In this document: piece after piece, positions 48,841-59,455 of the stretch
Position numbering within the stretch: the first letter of the stretch is position 1
Layout: every line of letters begins with the position of its first letter
DNA from: Paramoeba atlantica
Taxonomy: Eukaryota > Discosea
DNA: 64,000 bases
NCBI GenBank assembly: GCA_977017575.1
Contig: CDRNVI010000067.1
Span: 1 to 64,000, forward strand
Direction of reading: 5' to 3'
The notes under the pieces: model-generated
The model's database searches: none
Seen by the model: the letters and a program-made list of their open reading frames with translations, nothing else
What the model was told of the DNA's origin: nothing
Made by a program: the position numbers and the translations under genes

Positions 48841-49627
48841 AAGGATCCCAACAACAACAAGGAGCCTAGGATCTGCTTTGGAACCGCGGAATTGGGGAGC
48901 TGTTAGGATTGGGTGAAAATTATAATTCCTGAAAATCTTTCATCGACTCTGAGACCCAGCTGCGGTTCCGCTCTTCGGTCAAAGGGCCCCGAGAATATGG
49001 TCTAGGAGTTCTTTAATGTGCGGTGATTGTCCGGCTTTAGTACGACTGGTTTACCTTCAGGAAACATGGTTATTTTAGCCGGGGAGGCCGGTCTTCGCGC
49101 CTTGTAAGGGAGAGGCGTGGCCGGTTTACTGGACCCAAAGTGGCATGAAGAACACTTCGTGTGTTTCATTTTGAATGGAGAAAAATGTTTATTGCAGACA
49201 GCACAAGGCTTTTTGAGTTGGAAGGCCTCAGCGGTAAGGAGGATTTCTTTTTAAAGTCTGGATCTGGAAGGCCAGTGTTCTCATGCTATGCTCCAGGAGA
49301 GCTATGGTCTATTTCTTATCACTGGGGCCACGTTTCTTGCTCTGTTGAGCACACTTTTCGCAGAAACGGTGATGGGGGAGATGGGGGACGAAGTATGTCT
49401 CACAATCTGAACATACTCATGTAGAGATCGTGAAAAACGTGTCATGATAAAAAAATCAACAAGGTACAGAAACTGTATCTTTATCGTTAAAAAATATAGT
49501 TTTGAGGAAAAATGTTTAGGGTCATTTATGAAAATTAATGAGGGGGGGAGTATATAAAACGTTTAGAGACATTTTTTACTATACGGGTTGTTAATTGTGT
49601 AAACGTTTTGGCAGAAAGGATTGTACT
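48841..49627 (-). other. non-coding stretch with a zinc-finger-like relic
   Basis: On the minus strand between about 49400 and 49005, two short frames encode HHRFCEKCAQQSKKRGP and CAVCNKHFSPFKMKHTKCSS followed by a basic Pro-rich tail. They look like the remains of one Cys-rich nucleic-acid-binding protein of a mobile element; the family is not identified. A TTAATGAGGGGGGGAGTATA end (49537-49556) resembles the TIR ends near 14.0 and 17.9 kb. The Sec12-like gene starts after a TTTTGGCAG at 49615. Confidence 0.35.
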
Positions 49628-52156
49628 ATGATGCCAGTGCACTCGAATTCGATGCCCCAGCCAGCCGAAAATCCACACGTACAATTTCCAATCGAAATTT
49701 TCTGCGAACACGTTGAACGCAGAATGCTATGGCAAAAAAACATCAAAAGAAATTTACCCGCACTGTGTCCTTCAGGTGACACCTCGGTGTCAGTTTCATT
49801 TCCTGCTGTCCTTAAAATAGCCTACCCAGTATTTACGGTTCAATGGATAAACTCTACCGTTTTACTGGTAGCGGGGGGTGGAGGCCGTTCATTTGGGATT
49901 CCCAATGCCGTGCAGTACATATTTTTGCATCCTAGCCGGACGCCACCAATCTCGAATGAACATCGACTTCCTACTGAAGTTGCCCCACAAACCGACCGAG
50001 TGGCAGGCACCAAGAAGGGAGTACCTACTGATGACTGTACTCTACAGGTTTCCACAGTTTCACTGTCGCGACACCAATCTGTGTGGGATTCACTAACCAC
50101 GCAAATACCAGACGAGAGACATGATTATGGTCTGGAACCAAATTCCACTCGTATACCTTGCCTCTCTTCTACGTTTCTTTCCGCACTCAGCCACCCAAAA
50201 GGTCTTTCTTTCCGAACGATGGAGTTAGCCGCTTCGTGTAGTCGACACACGAACAAGGAAGACGGTCAACGAAGCAGTGTAAGAAACCCTGTTTTCGACT
50301 CCCAGGAAATCAACGTTCTCGACCTCACCTCTACTTCTCTCATGCAGCCCAATAAAAAGTGCATTGCCTTGGTGTCTGTCCAACACGCGGACCCTTGCGG
50401 GCGTATGACAACGCTGGTTCGCTATGTCCTCTCCCAAGACGATGGCGGAATAAAGGTGATCGAGGTCAGCCTCGTGGCATCTCGCACGGAAAACACACAA
50501 TCGTCTACTTTGTCTTCCTCTGCCCGTATTTCATCTACGTCTTCTACTCTATCACACCTTCATGCGACATATCTCCCCTGTGAGAAGCGAAGTTGTCGAG
50601 CTCGACGCCATCACTTTCTTTCCAGTCCTAATCGCTGTTCATACGCCACAAAAGAAGCCACTACAGAGTCAAAAGAGGATCCAGAATCCAAAACCCCCCT
50701 TTCCCCGTCTCAACAGGAGTTGCGGAGAAATAGTCGGAGAGACCATGCTGCATCGAAAGACGATCCCAGGAGAGAATTGGACCGGAACACTATTGCGAAT
50801 ATTTACCAGGACGATGAACTTCCCACCGGGTTGCGTTCCGAGTCTCACACCTCTTACTGTTGCGGGTGTGAGGAAAGTCCATCGAATCATGATACCCCTT
50901 CGACACGCCTGGCACCTTCCCGTTCACTTCCCTACGTACTGGATATGAACACTTTCCTAGGAAGAGGTGCCGGCTTCGAGCAAAGGCGCAGCGAGAACCC
51001 AGACACGAATCTTCACGCTAAGTGCAGCTCTAGGACTTCGGCGAAAACCTTGTCAGAGTCTTCCCTTGGCGAGTCCAACATATCAGAGAGTAGAACATAC
51101 CCACGTAGCACATGCATTCAAACACTCCTGGCCGTCACTAGTTCTCGTGGAGGGGTGTTTCTGTACGTTCTGTGCCCTGCCTGCGCGGCCATGACCCTGC
51201 TGTGTAGTTACCACACCCTCCCCCCGGAACTCAGCTCTCCTCACGGTGTGTCCACTTCCCTTGTCCCTTCCTCCTGGTTAGCATCTCGAAAGCCAACCTC
51301 TTCCTCACCCGTGCGTTGGTCACACTGCCGATTTGATCCACAAAACGGAGAGACGCTTTACGTGGTGCTCAACCACACATCCACCGGGAGTGTGCTGCTG
51401 GTGTTGGGGCTCGAGCGTGCGCACACGACTTACTCGCCTTTGACAAAGCCACCCACGCCCCATTTCTGCGACACAGAGAACAGTTTTGAAAACCAACACA
51501 TCCGACTACGGTACGTCCGTAGCTCGTTTTTAAGCAAGGACAGTGTCACAGCATTGACCTTTTTTCCTGCGTTGCTGGAACAAAGCGACGCATTACCTTT
51601 GGCGTGTACGCCGTCATCTGTGTCACCTCTTCGCTCCAACGACACAGAACACAAATTCTTGACTTGTACTTCGTGTACACACGAGATGAGGTGGTCCCCA
51701 CCCCGGACTTTTACGTCAAAAAAGAAAACGACAACACAACCAACCCCTTATGGATTGCTTCTCGGCACCAGCGAAGGGACCGTTTTTCGCGTGTACCTCC
51801 CCTGGGGGGTCTGCCTGGGACCTCACGCCCGGCTCCATCACGCCCCCATCACGAGCCTATCCCTCTCTTGTGTGGAGCACGGCGACGGGGGTGAGAAGCC
51901 TTTTGTTCCGAGTCCCACAGCCCGGTGTACAACGACTCCACTGCTTGCCAGTGCGGATCTCACACGCGTTGTGCGACTGACACCGCTGAGTGCCACTGAG
52001 TCGTTTGCGACGCGTTGGGTGGAATACCTCACAAAAAGTCAGAGGGAGGCTTGTATGATGGTCCTGACCAGAACGACATGGGTGGTTGCCCTTCTCCTGT
52101 GGTGGGTACTGCTGCCACTAATTGGGACGTTCCTCGTATTACGACTGTATGGATAA
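49628..52156 (+). CDS. SEC12: Sec12/PREB-like WD40 membrane protein
   Basis: From the ATG at 49628 the protein has 842 residues. Early in the sequence (about residues 65-100) it reads PVFTVQWINSTVLLVAGGGG followed by RSFGIPNA. This is the hallmark first blade of Sec12/PREB, in which the GGGG(x)xxG(V/I)PN loop is essential for Sar1 exchange activity. Later WD-like blades include SSPVRWSHCRFDPQNGETLY and ITSLSLSCVEHGDG with LLASADLTRVVRLTPL. A single hydrophobic helix (MVLTRTTWVVALLLWWVLLP) ends the protein, as expected for an ER type II membrane anchor. It is about twice the usual length because of long Ser-rich insertions. Sec12 activates Sar1 to start COPII vesicle formation. Confidence 0.85.
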   Translation: MMPVHSNSMPQPAENPHVQFPIEIFCEHVERRMLWQKNIKRNLPALCPSGDTSVSVSFPAVLKIAYPVFTVQWINSTVLLVAGGGGRSFGIPNAVQYIFLHPSRTPPISNEHRLPTEVAPQTDRVAGTKKGVPTDDCTLQVSTVSLSRHQSVWDSLTTQIPDERHDYGLEPNSTRIPCLSSTFLSALSHPKGLSFRTMELAASCSRHTNKEDGQRSSVRNPVFDSQEINVLDLTSTSLMQPNKKCIALVSVQHADPCGRMTTLVRYVLSQDDGGIKVIEVSLVASRTENTQSSTLSSSARISSTSSTLSHLHATYLPCEKRSCRARRHHFLSSPNRCSYATKEATTESKEDPESKTPLSPSQQELRRNSRRDHAASKDDPRRELDRNTIANIYQDDELPTGLRSESHTSYCCGCEESPSNHDTPSTRLAPSRSLPYVLDMNTFLGRGAGFEQRRSENPDTNLHAKCSSRTSAKTLSESSLGESNISESRTYPRSTCIQTLLAVTSSRGGVFLYVLCPACAAMTLLCSYHTLPPELSSPHGVSTSLVPSSWLASRKPTSSSPVRWSHCRFDPQNGETLYVVLNHTSTGSVLLVLGLERAHTTYSPLTKPPTPHFCDTENSFENQHIRLRYVRSSFLSKDSVTALTFFPALLEQSDALPLACTPSSVSPLRSNDTEHKFLTCTSCTHEMRWSPPRTFTSKKKTTTQPTPYGLLLGTSEGTVFRVYLPWGVCLGPHARLHHAPITSLSLSCVEHGDGGEKPFVPSPTARCTTTPLLASADLTRVVRLTPLSATESFATRWVEYLTKSQREACMMVLTRTTWVVALLLWWVLLPLIGTFLVLRLYG

Positions 52157-52421
52157 AGGGAAGAAAAAAATAATGTTGGTAAATTGTTGTTTAGTTAAAT
52201 ATTAGCTACTCAACTAGGTTTACGCAATTAACGAGAGTAAAAAGGAGGTGCTGTACTCATGTTGTTTATCTTGCTTGTCACGAAATATCGTCAAAAAGCG
52301 AATCACTTCGCCTTATTCATAGTAGGACAGCTACTAGTACTTTTGGTTCCAACTAAAATTCTTCTACTCTTACTAAAATTTCAGGTTTTCTAAGATTTCC
52401 TATACTGTTTTGGCGAAAAGG

Positions 52422-52997
52422 ATGGATATTTCTGTGATTTCAACTTCGCGTGCAGGTAAAGTCAGGGGCATGAAATTACCATTAGAGTACGACCTTGCCA
52501 AATTCATTAGTGAAATTGAAAATCCGTATCCCTCATGGAGTACTGCTACGCCTGCCTGTGAGTGGGATGGAGTGAAGTGCAACGATAAGGGTGATGTTAC
52601 TGAAATCAATTGGAGTTCTCGACAGTTACGTGGTGTGTTGCATTGGGAACATCTACCCCAATCACTTATTTTGTTGAACATTCATAACAACCAGCTCTGC
52701 GGCAACGTAGATTTTTCTGCGCTACCCCGGGGATTGCAGAGAATGTGGATTGGTGAAAATTTGTTTAGCGGAGAATTGCATTTTAAAGATCTTCCTCCCA
52801 CGGTTACTGTTTTGAATGCGTCGAGTTGTCGTTTCAGCGGTCATGTCGACTTTTTAAGCATTCAACATTCATCTCTTGCAAAAACCGCGTCAGGTTTCGA
52901 CCTACTGAATAACCCTGCTCTAAAGGGTACAGTCTCCAGAAACGTAATTCCTCAAGATGCTTATTGGGGGATTCCCGACTCATGGATTAAAGAATAA
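52422..52997 (+). CDS. leucine-rich-repeat protein, LRR family member 5
   Basis: From the ATG at 52422 the protein has 191 residues. The cap KVRGMKLPLEYDLAKFISEI and the CEWDGVKC box (46-53) are intact. Repeats include LPQSLILLNIHNNQLCGNVD and LPRGLQRMWIGENLFSGELH. The last 30 residues diverge from the other members. The cap is nearly the same as in member 4 (KVRGVQLPSEYELARF), suggesting a close relationship. A TTTCAG at 52380-52385 is a possible splice acceptor upstream. No membrane or export signal is seen. Confidence 0.8.
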   Translation: MDISVISTSRAGKVRGMKLPLEYDLAKFISEIENPYPSWSTATPACEWDGVKCNDKGDVTEINWSSRQLRGVLHWEHLPQSLILLNIHNNQLCGNVDFSALPRGLQRMWIGENLFSGELHFKDLPPTVTVLNASSCRFSGHVDFLSIQHSSLAKTASGFDLLNNPALKGTVSRNVIPQDAYWGIPDSWIKE

Positions 52998-53395
52998 TCG
53001 CTTTGACGTTTTCACATTTGTTCAAGAGCCATTAGAGATAGCCATGAAAAATTAGATTCGGACTGTCAGCTAAACACTGTAAGCTTGCGAAAGTAATTTT
53101 CGCGCAATTGTACAACTGGGCTGAGGTGAAGTGTATTGTACAAGGGTAAAATGCGCATACATAATTTGCGGTAATTGTACAACTACAGTAAATGCCACTA
53201 TTCTGAGAGTCGCTAAAAATGAGAATTGGGCTGTCAACGTACAACTGGCTAAAATGAGAATGCACTTTGAAAAATGAGAATAATACAAACAAGTGTGTGT
53301 CAACGTTCACTTGTATGTCAACGTTCAATTGAATTCGACACTAAAAGCTCGGGGGGAATAAAGCTGTATAAAGCTGAATATTCATCGCCGCTCTA
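52998..53395. other. intergenic region with short repeated words
   Basis: AAAATGAGAAT and TGTCAACGTTCA recur at 53215-53330 with irregular spacing. No gene is seen. Confidence 0.4.
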
Positions 53396-53935
53396 CCCTC
53401 GATTATTGCGGTGGTTGTATAACTCCCGCTCTACCCTCGATTATTGAAAAAAAAGTGAACGAAAACAGTGAAAATATAAATAAGAACACAGTAATAATAG
53501 AAGAAAAATATATAAAAGGGGCTCCGGTGGTCCAAAAATTTTCAAAAAAATTCGGAATTTTCAAAAAAATAGCCGGGGTCCTGGCGCGTATTTTCCACCC
53601 CCCTACCCGGGGGTGACCCTCCCTGGTATGCGCAGGGCGGGTCCGTCAAGTTTAGATATTTTCGGAACTTTTTTGAAAAAATTTTCAACTTGACGAAAAA
53701 AATGGTAAAAAAATATTTTTCCAAAGTTGTTTCGCCTATTGTGTTTTTATAGTTTGGGACCTATTCTAGCTTTCTACGCCATTGGTTTTGCGAGGTGTCG
53801 CTTCTTGAAGCCGTGGTACGCCTCCCAATATGACCCATTTTTGACCAAAAAAAGCGAAAAAGTAATTTTCGGAACCCAAGGGGTCTTTTTGGGTCGGAAC
53901 GTAATCTCTTCGTATTGATTACTGCGAGCCAGTGG
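53396..53935 (-). repeat. repeat X, inverted copy
   Basis: The order GCTCTACCCTCGATTATTG twice, TATAAAAGGGGCTCCGGTGG, ACCCGGGGGTGACCC, GCAGGGCGGGTCCGTC and ACCTATTCTAGCTTTCTACG is the inverse of the block order at 13.4-13.95 kb. It lacks the fold-back and the long C-rich tract. It truncates the Helitron relic that follows. Confidence 0.75.
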
Positions 53936-56900
53936 ACGATCCTCTTTAAAATGAGCTCTGTCCACAGGTGCACTTGGCTCAGATTGAGCCGAAGTTGCAA
54001 GTCGTTCGTTTTGAATCATTTCAGCATAGCGCTTTCGCGCATTTATGACTGAAATATTGGACCTCGTCCTTGTCCTTGTCGATGCAAGATCAACATTTTC
54101 TTCAGAGGAGTTCTCAGTAGAACCTCCTAACGCGGCCGTTAAAGCTCGCGTTTGTAGTTCGCAGTATGCATTCTGCTGAACCAATCGCTCTTCATTGACC
54201 ACTGCAGTGTTCTGCTGTGCTTCAAGAGTATCTTGAAGATGAGGTTCAACCTCGCGCACTTCAAGCTCATTTTCGTACGCAATGTTCCGTGCTAATACTG
54301 CTTCTTCCAGAGTGCAAGCATCTTTGCGTCGATACAAATCTGCCGCGTTCTCTGTATTCTTCGAAGCATGTAAAAGCCGAAGAAAGTTGCACATTGTGTC
54401 ATACTTTCCAGGCGTATTTACTTTCGCTTCATTGAGAAGCTTTTCAAACCCTTCTGGGGTCATTTCATGGCTCGGTGAGCCTTTCGTCCATGGGGAAAAC
54501 AATGCCACCATGTGTTTCGCTACTCGAAGCTGGCTTCGAGCTTGTGTCCCAGGTTCTTTTGAAGAACTCAATATGGGAAAACCTGGTACAGCTGGCACAG
54601 TGTGCAAAGAGCAGGCAACTGTTGCTCAACAATATCTCCAGGCTCAAATTCCGGGAGGCCGTCAATGTCCTCAAAGGCGTATCTCCCATTAGCACGACGT
54701 CCGCGACGACGTCTTCGATTTGTCCCTGACTCAAAATCTTAATCACGATCGGGCTCTTCTTGAGCTAGCTCAGCTCTTTTCTTCTTTACGCTGACAATGC
54801 CTGCATAGGAATACAGGTCAAGGTCTTGAAGGTCTTCGCCCCTGTGCATGTAACGCACATGGAGTGGTGCAAGAACTGCACAATCATGTTCGGTGATCAT
54901 TAGAGCTCTACCATACCGTTGTCGAACTCTATATCAGAGTCTTGTGACGAATCATCGTCACTGATTTCTAGATCTCTGTGATCTGACTCACTTGAGATGT
55001 TTGCCAGGAACTTCATTACAGGTTCACATTGATCCATGTGAAGTACGGCTCATGTACTCGGAGGGTTGGCCGAGACAAAAGGCAGTTGCCATTTCGATTG
55101 AAGCTTCCGATGTGTCATATTCGACAATTCTCTTTCGATGTGTCATGTTCGACAATTTCTGTAAAAGTAAGCGTGCCATCGGAATGCCAGTTTGCACTCT
55201 GTGCTCTGAATTCAGACCCCTTCGAAGGTGGTCATTGGCTGCGCGAAGTGCTGGTACAATGTACACAGGTGGACCAATGTCCTTGCTCATATATTTTATG
55301 AGATATTGCATAATTTTTATGCCGGGGCCTTCGCTTCCAATGAAAACTACACATGTATTGCATCTTACGCAAGCAGTGAGTGTCTCATTGTACGGAACGA
55401 TGATGGATCCCCGTTTAGTGTCTTGTGTCGGGTCCTGGTTATTGCGCAGAAGCACAATCAGAGACCGTTCATCAAGTACTGACCAAATGGTATCATTTTT
55501 AATCGGCCGTGTTGGAGGCTTGAGCCAGAATTCCGGTTGTCCAGATTCATCCATCTGAACCTCAACCTCTCTAACTTCCGTTTCATTTTCATGAAGTACA
55601 GATTGTACGGATGCAATGCCATATCGGCATTTGTTCTTGTTTATATTTCCTTTCATTTTGAAACACATGGGTCTGTGACCAACGTGCTGCTGAACATCAA
55701 CAGCACATTTGGCCACATGTTCCCTTAAATAATCATCTTTTTCATCAGGAATGATATGTAGTCCTCCGCGATACATCGTCGGGCGTTGCAGGGCCGTAAA
55801 GCTCCTTACTGAACTTTGCGCCCACTCGGGCAGATCAGAGCGCATCGTCGTACCCAAAGACTTCGCGAGACCATCGTGCTCCTTCACAATGTGAATTCAT
55901 TCGAAGACGTAGTGTGGACTAAGATTCGTCCATAGCACACTATGAAAGTGTAGCGCACCTCTTTTCTGGCATTCTACGACACCAAAAAATGCTCGAGGTC
56001 GACCAAAGAGGCCTTTAAGAACGTCACGTTCCTTCTTTACCTCATCTACATTCGACATTCCATACAATTCGGTAAGAAGAGTACGGATTTGCCGTTCGAA
56101 AATGCTGGTGGATCTGACGGGATTCCCTTGCACAAGCTCAGATCGCTTGAGAAGGTTGGCCCGCATTTCCTGCATTTTTTCGCTCTCATCATTAGTGATG
56201 ATTCTTAGAGCTAGAACGTTATCGTTCATGTTTGGACTCACTGTGATCCAGTAAGTTGGCAGTCCGTATCGCCTGCATAAGGCGTAGATCTGACCTTGTG
56301 ATGCCTTTCGCTTTGCTGGCGAAAAGGGTATCGTTTTTGCGCATATTTGCACAAATGGCAGAAACTTTGTTTCCAGAAGTTTCGCCTCGGAACTGTTTGG
56401 GTTCCTTATAGCCTGTTGTACAATGTGATAGAAAGCATCAGCATTGCAAAAATTAACGAGGCTTCTGTGCATATCTTTGTTATACTTCAGATTTTGCACT
56501 ACCGCTGATGAGACTGCACGGCGCCGAAGCACATCGTAGCAGTAAAATATGAATCCAGCATTCTTTGCAAATCGGGAATCCGATTGCTCTAGAATTGTCT
56601 TGATTTCATATGGTTCAAACGTAGAACCCTTAAAAGGGTACTTTTGCATCAGAGTCGGAAATGCTCCGAGCAAGATGTTTCCATGTCGATATACTCATTG
56701 AGTAAACCTTCTTTTTGTTTCAGTTGCATCGCCACGGCGTGCGTAATTTGCGCACCCGCCGGCGCATTGCTTACAGGGCAGTGATCGGTTACAAAAGCTC
56801 GTGTGATCTCACCGCGAGGATCGCGATGTGACGTATCGGAAGCCACTGCTTGGGTGACCATACTGTTGATGGCGTTTTCACCCTCCTGGGAAACGGATCT

Positions 56901-57137
56901 ATCCCAAAGATGTGAGACAACGTCTCTACAATGTTGCTCGGTAACAACGTTGATTTTTCCTTCCTCTTTCAGTTGAGCATACACTTGGTTATGCTCACAG
57001 AGGAAGTCTACCCAGGTGTTCAGAGTCTCTGATTTCACCCCGAATATGCCACTCAGATGTGCAGAACATAGTCTTTGACTACGTTTTGTTCGCCGTTCGT
57101 TGGCTATCCAAACAATTTGGATGTGCTTAATCGCCCT
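53936..57137 (-). mobile_element. Helitron Rep-region fragment, broken
   Basis: Minus-strand frames from 57137 to 53936 together cover the N-terminal and Rep part of a Helitron protein. Key signs are the HUH-type motif in ECQKRGALHFHSVLWTN (about 55960) and YITVSPNMND-like YWITVSPNMND. Downstream, the paired tyrosines lie in IMQYLIKYMSKDIG (about 55290), and HVRYMHRGEDLQDL and MVALFSPWTKGSPSHEMTPEG resemble the region before the helicase. Frames break near 55890, 55020, 54900 and 54600. The PIF1-type helicase is not present; the copy is cut by repeat X at 53935. The other end joins a mariner fragment in frame at 57138. HUH Reps nick and rejoin DNA for rolling-circle transposition. Confidence 0.8.
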
Positions 57138-57790
57138 ATCTGGGGATTTTGGGGGAAAGTCCAAAACAACGACTTCGTTTTCTTTAAAGGTTCTAAAACT
57201 GCCATTGTGGCAAGGAGCATTATCCGTAGCAACCCGGGCCCCGCTATGACGCTTTAAGAAACTTAAAAAACCCCCTCTTTTTGTCATCGCGCATTTAAAA
57301 ACATCTGAAGTGATGGTAATTTTCCCATTACTGTCCCTGTTTGGAAAAACATGATAAAAAATTCCATAAATAAAGCTTATACCCATCCAAACGTTCACTC
57401 CATCCCCCCCAAACCACTTGTGCGAAGCTTTTAGAGGTGGTTTCGGGGGGTCACTTGCTCTGCAAATGTACGAGCGGCTTTCCTGTCCAAGCTGGCAAGT
57501 GAATTTTTTTTCGTCACACCAAATTATGTGACGAAGCTGTGCGACAGACCACTTCTGCATTTTCAATGCAAAGGTTAGTCGCTTGGCCTTATGAGATTCA
57601 GTTAAAAAAAGGCCTTTCGAAAAAGAACGTTGGATTATCCCTGCGTCCTTCAAAAAATATACTACAGTTGGCCTGCTGCAGGTGAAACCTCGTTTCCTGA
57701 CCTCTCGAAGTATAAAATTCCAGGAGGGACAACCGCGTGTGCTTGACGTGTTGGCCGTGTCAATAATCTTGTCCCACTGATAATGCATAT
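57138..57790 (-). pseudogene. mariner transposase fragment fused in frame to Helitron sequence
   Basis: The minus-strand frame contains a helix-turn-helix-like FILREVRKRGFTCSRPTVVY, the first catalytic Asp in HIIWCDEKKFTC and the second in GARVATDNAPCHNGSF. It stops matching at VVVLDFPPKSPD, just before the third acidic residue would appear. At that point (57138/57137) the frame passes without a stop into Helitron sequence. The whole open frame runs from 58058 to 56649. The part upstream of 57790 is repeat-derived and not protein-like. Confidence 0.8.
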
Positions 57791-57960
57791 TGTCCCACTG
57801 ATAATGCATAAAAACTCGCACCCTTATAACGCATAAAACTCGCACCCTTATAATGCATATTTTTTGCGAGCCCCTCAAAAAAAAAGTGACCGCCCCTCGA
57901 AAAAAAATCGACCCCATGAAAAAAAAGTGGAGGGGGGGAAATAAGTTAAAAAGAAAAAAA
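57780..57960. repeat. TATAATGCATA-type short tandem words
   Basis: TCCCACTGATAATGCATA occurs twice and ACTCGCACCCTTATAA twice, followed by A-rich words alternating with CGACC or GAGCCCC. Similar units lie at 47.9-48.3 kb and 59.45-59.58 kb. Confidence 0.6.
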
Positions 57961-58047
57961 GTGGAGGGGAGAAACAAGTTAAAGAGCGCTAGTATTTCAT
58001 TCCTGCTCCCGGTGAGGCCCCGGAGTTGCGAGAGGCCTGCATATCCC

Positions 58048-58134
58048 ACAACTACCACCTTCCCCCCCTATTTAGCCGGGGTCGCGCGAGCGACCCCTGA
58101 TAAATGGGGGGAAGGTGGTAGTTGTTTTGGGGAA
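58048..58134. repeat. hairpin repeat, copy 2
   Basis: CACAACTACCACCTTCCCCC, then GCCGGGGTCGC, is followed by its near-perfect inverse GCGACCCCTGATAAATGG and GGAAGGTGGTAGTTGT. Each arm is about 40 bp with almost no loop. The left flank GGTGAGGCCCCGGAGTTGC and right flank GGGGCCGGCCGGGCC recur around copy 1. Confidence 0.8.
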
Positions 58135-58184
58135 TATGAGAGGCCGAACGCACGGAGGGGCCGGCCGGGCCACTGAGTCTGACG

Positions 58185-58440
58185 TTAGTGGGAAGCAATT
58201 TGCGAAGCTCAACTTTTCCATCATACCCGACCCCTAGAAAAGCCAAGACTTTGTTTACCCGTCTGCGAGACACAAATGTGTGTCGTTAGTGGGAAGCAAT
58301 TTGCGAAGCCCAACCTTTCCATCATACCCAACCCCTAGAAAAGCCAAGACCTTGTTTACGCGTCTGCAAGACAAAAATGTGTGTCGTTAGTGGGAAGCAA
58401 TTTGCGTAGCCCAATTTTTCCATCATACCCAATCCCTTAC
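58185..58440 (+). repeat. about 102-bp tandem repeat
   Basis: Two full units and one partial unit begin CGTTAGTGGGAAGCAATTTG and contain CCCCTAGAAAAGCCAAGAC and GTTTACSCGTCTGC. A single inverted unit is at 63.07-63.20 kb and a short piece at 48.36-48.39 kb. Confidence 0.75.
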
Positions 58441-58677
58441 AAAGCCAAGACGACTGAAGCCCAACTTTTCTGACTGAGCCCAACTTTTCCACCATACCCA
58501 ACCCGTAATAAAGCCAAGACCTTTTGAAGCCCATATACGTAAAGAAAACGACATTCAATGCAAGAACGCACACGAAATGCAAATATCCAATACAAACAAG
58601 GCCGCACAGTTTCATAGGAAATTAGTGTTTTATGACACAATATTTGAAGTAAGAAGCCCACGCACACGAAAAGAGAT

Positions 58678-59180
58678 TTAAGATTCCTGCGAGCTGTCCA
58701 AGAGAATTTGCGGTCGAATTTTCCGTAAGTTTTGCACAAACTCAGATGGGGACTGGTCTTGGAGCACCACTTTCGGTCGAGCATTGATATTGCTGGATAC
58801 GGAATCAAGGTCTGCTTGGGATATATTACTGAAAGGATGAGACTTTGGGTAGAAATCTCTGACGACGCCATTGAAATTTTCGACACCACCCTTTTCCCAG
58901 CTCGCGTACCGTTTACAAAAGTACGACGAGCAATTAAGGGAACGATTTACGCTCTCGTGCTTCGCGAATTGCGTTCCATTATCATATGTGAGTGTCCGTA
59001 CCAAAAAGCCTTGAAGGGCGCTGGTGATAGTCTCTGCTACAAGAGTCGATTTCTTGCATGATATCTTTTTCAGGATCCCGAAACAACTTTTGCGCTCAAC
59101 CAGGGTAAGAAAGTATCCACTGTGGCGTGTACCTTCTATTAGATCACACTCCCAATCACTGTATCGTTCCCGATGTTAAC
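58678..59180 (-). pseudogene. IS30-family-type DDE transposase, N-terminally truncated
   Basis: On the minus strand the frame is open from about 59180 to the stop at 58678. It encodes YSDWECDLIEGTRHSGY (first Asp), LTLVERKSCFG, VRTLTYDNGTQFAKHESV (second Asp), YASWEKGGVENFNGVVRDF (Glu) and a tail with LDSVSSNINARPKVVLQDQS. Exactly 33 residues lie between the second Asp and the Glu, as in IS30 transposases, and the order of motifs including the terminal ARP block is the same. IS30 is a bacterial family; a eukaryotic home is unusual. The N-terminal helix-turn-helix is lost at the junction with repeat X at about 59185. No inverted repeats of its own were found. Confidence 0.8.
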
Positions 59181-59219
59181 AATGCTGGGAGATAACGATG
59201 CTGACAGATAAGGGTGCGA

Positions 59220-59455
59220 GTGGGCCCCCCTGGACCCCCCCCATGGACCCCCCATTTTTTTCAATTTTTTTTTCAGTTTTGGTCCACCGGAGCCCCCTTT
59301 TATATTTTTTTCTTCTATTATATTACTCTGTTCCTCTTTTTATTTTCACTGTTTTTGTTCACTTTTTTTTCAATAATCGAGTGTAGAGCGGTAGTTTTAC
59401 AACCACCGCAATCGAGTGTAGAGCGGTAGTTTTACAACCACCGCAATTATCCGGT
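59220..59455 (+). repeat. repeat X, 3' half
   Basis: GGACCCCCCCCATGGACC, TTGGTCCACCGGAGCCCC, TGTTCCTCTTTTTATTTTCA and two tandem copies of GTGTAGAGCGGTAGTTTTAC with ACAACCACCGC follow in the usual order. Confidence 0.75.

Noticed and set aside
48937-49120. Ribosomal RNA fragment
   Set aside because: Some words looked rRNA-like, but no longer conserved rRNA segment could be matched.
55024-55887. Possible host gene on the minus strand
   Set aside because: The frame holds the paired tyrosines and context of a Helitron Rep and continues the neighbouring Helitron frames.
58185-58440. Tandem units as a CRISPR-like array
   Set aside because: Units of about 102 bp repeat directly without unique spacers; it is an ordinary tandem repeat.
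58678-59180. Bacterial contamination carrying IS30
   Set aside because: Both sides are joined to repeats that recur across the window with eukaryotic transposons and genes.
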